Part shown: positions 63,880 to 64,000 of the stretch, piece after piece
Layout of the letters: each line of letters opens with the position of its first letter
Position numbering within the stretch: position 1 is the first letter of the stretch
Source of the DNA: Desulfolutivibrio sulfodismutans DSM 3696
Lineage (GTDB): Bacteria; Desulfobacterota; Desulfovibrionia; Desulfovibrionales; Desulfovibrionaceae
Assembly: GCF_013376455.1 (NCBI RefSeq)
Contig: NZ_CP045504.1
Span: 620,001-684,000 of the forward strand
Length of the DNA stretch: 64,000 nt
Direction of reading: 5' to 3'
Notes under the pieces: model-generated
Told to the model about the DNA's origin: nothing
What the model saw: only the letters and a program-made list of their open reading frames with translations
Database searches by the model: none
Made by a program: the position numbers and the translations under genes

Positions 63880-64000
63880 CTAACGCCGACCGGCAAAGTC
63901 CTCCACGGCGGCATAGGACGTGGCCAGGGCCAGGCCCGCGCCGCACTTCTGGCGGGTCCAGTCGTGCCCGGCCAGGATGGAGCCCACGGCGTACAGGCTG
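63880..64000 (-). CDS. glpB: Anaerobic glycerol-3-phosphate dehydrogenase subunit B, C-terminal end (gene runs out of window)
   Basis: Only the last 39 residues are inside the window: SLYAVGSILAGHDWTRQKCG, then AGLALATSYAAVEDF. This fits the LYAVGsvLgG...GCGsGvA tail of GlpB, an FAD/NAD-linked subunit that works with GlpA. The stop (TAG) is at 63882-63880, 74 bases before the next gene in the operon. glpA is expected further upstream, outside. Confidence 0.7.
   Translation of the reverse strand, partial: SLYAVGSILAGHDWTRQKCGAGLALATSYAAVEDFAGRR

Overview
The window reads as a high-GC chromosomal segment of a sulfate-reducing member of the Desulfovibrionaceae. The main reason is a periplasmic [FeFe] hydrogenase made of a 421-residue large subunit, whose cofactor ligands sit at the positions known from Desulfovibrio HydA, and a Tat-exported small subunit. 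Formate dehydrogenase maturation genes, a tungstate-binding protein and a glycerol-3-phosphate oxidation module of heterodisulfide-reductase type fit the same picture. No prophage, transposase, CRISPR array or rRNA operon was seen.

Layout. 1-4047: end of an RND efflux pump, an ornithine-cyclodeaminase-family reductase, an MFS drug exporter and an OsmC-like protein. 4202-12875: two chemoreceptors flanking a three-gene ABC importer of the Fe3+/2-aminoethylphosphonate type. 13367-14793: a small lipoprotein and an orphan TupA. 15070-22932: one co-directional minus-strand [FeFe]-hydrogenase cluster, transcribed as an M52-like protease, a TM1266-type regulator, hydG, aspA, hydE, hydF, a 25-codon ORF, hydA and hydB. 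23659-24217: an Flp pilin behind a perfect sigma-54 promoter, then a tRNA-Met with its own promoter and terminator. 24421-27143: alanine racemase, a heptose-phosphate adenylyltransferase and a YkgJ-type protein.

27354-35224 is signalling and membrane biology: an anti-sigma kinase and STAS pair, a secreted unknown protein plus dynamin-like GTPase, a LysR/carboxymuconolactone-decarboxylase pair, and a SpoIIE phosphatase with a stand-alone receiver. 35431-41396 is housekeeping: rpsF-rpsR-rplI-dnaB (dnaB carries an apparent frameshift in a G7 run), then paaK, a DUF456 protein and thrC. 41677-48437 holds tlyA, a split ATP-dependent activase/dehydratase-like two-gene operon and an SGNH hydrolase. 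48940-52221 is fdhE-fdhD-mobA-moaA, translationally coupled from fdhD onward. 52491-59489 has two small proteins, a very large class I adenylate cyclase with pentapeptide repeats, an HD-GYP protein and a TPR protein. 59542-64000 is a glycerol operon transcribed as glpB, a membrane multi-FeS/heme c subunit, an HdrB-like protein and glpK.

How the parts fit: hydrogenase, formate dehydrogenase maturation, Moco and tungstate genes serve H2 and formate cycling. The glycerol operon feeds electrons from glycerol-3-phosphate into the membrane, probably toward periplasmic cytochromes. The most interesting leads are a protease candidate for the C-terminal processing of HydA, the rebuilt GlpC of the glycerol module, the split activase operon with two copies of an 18-bp near-palindrome upstream, and several families of intergenic repeats.
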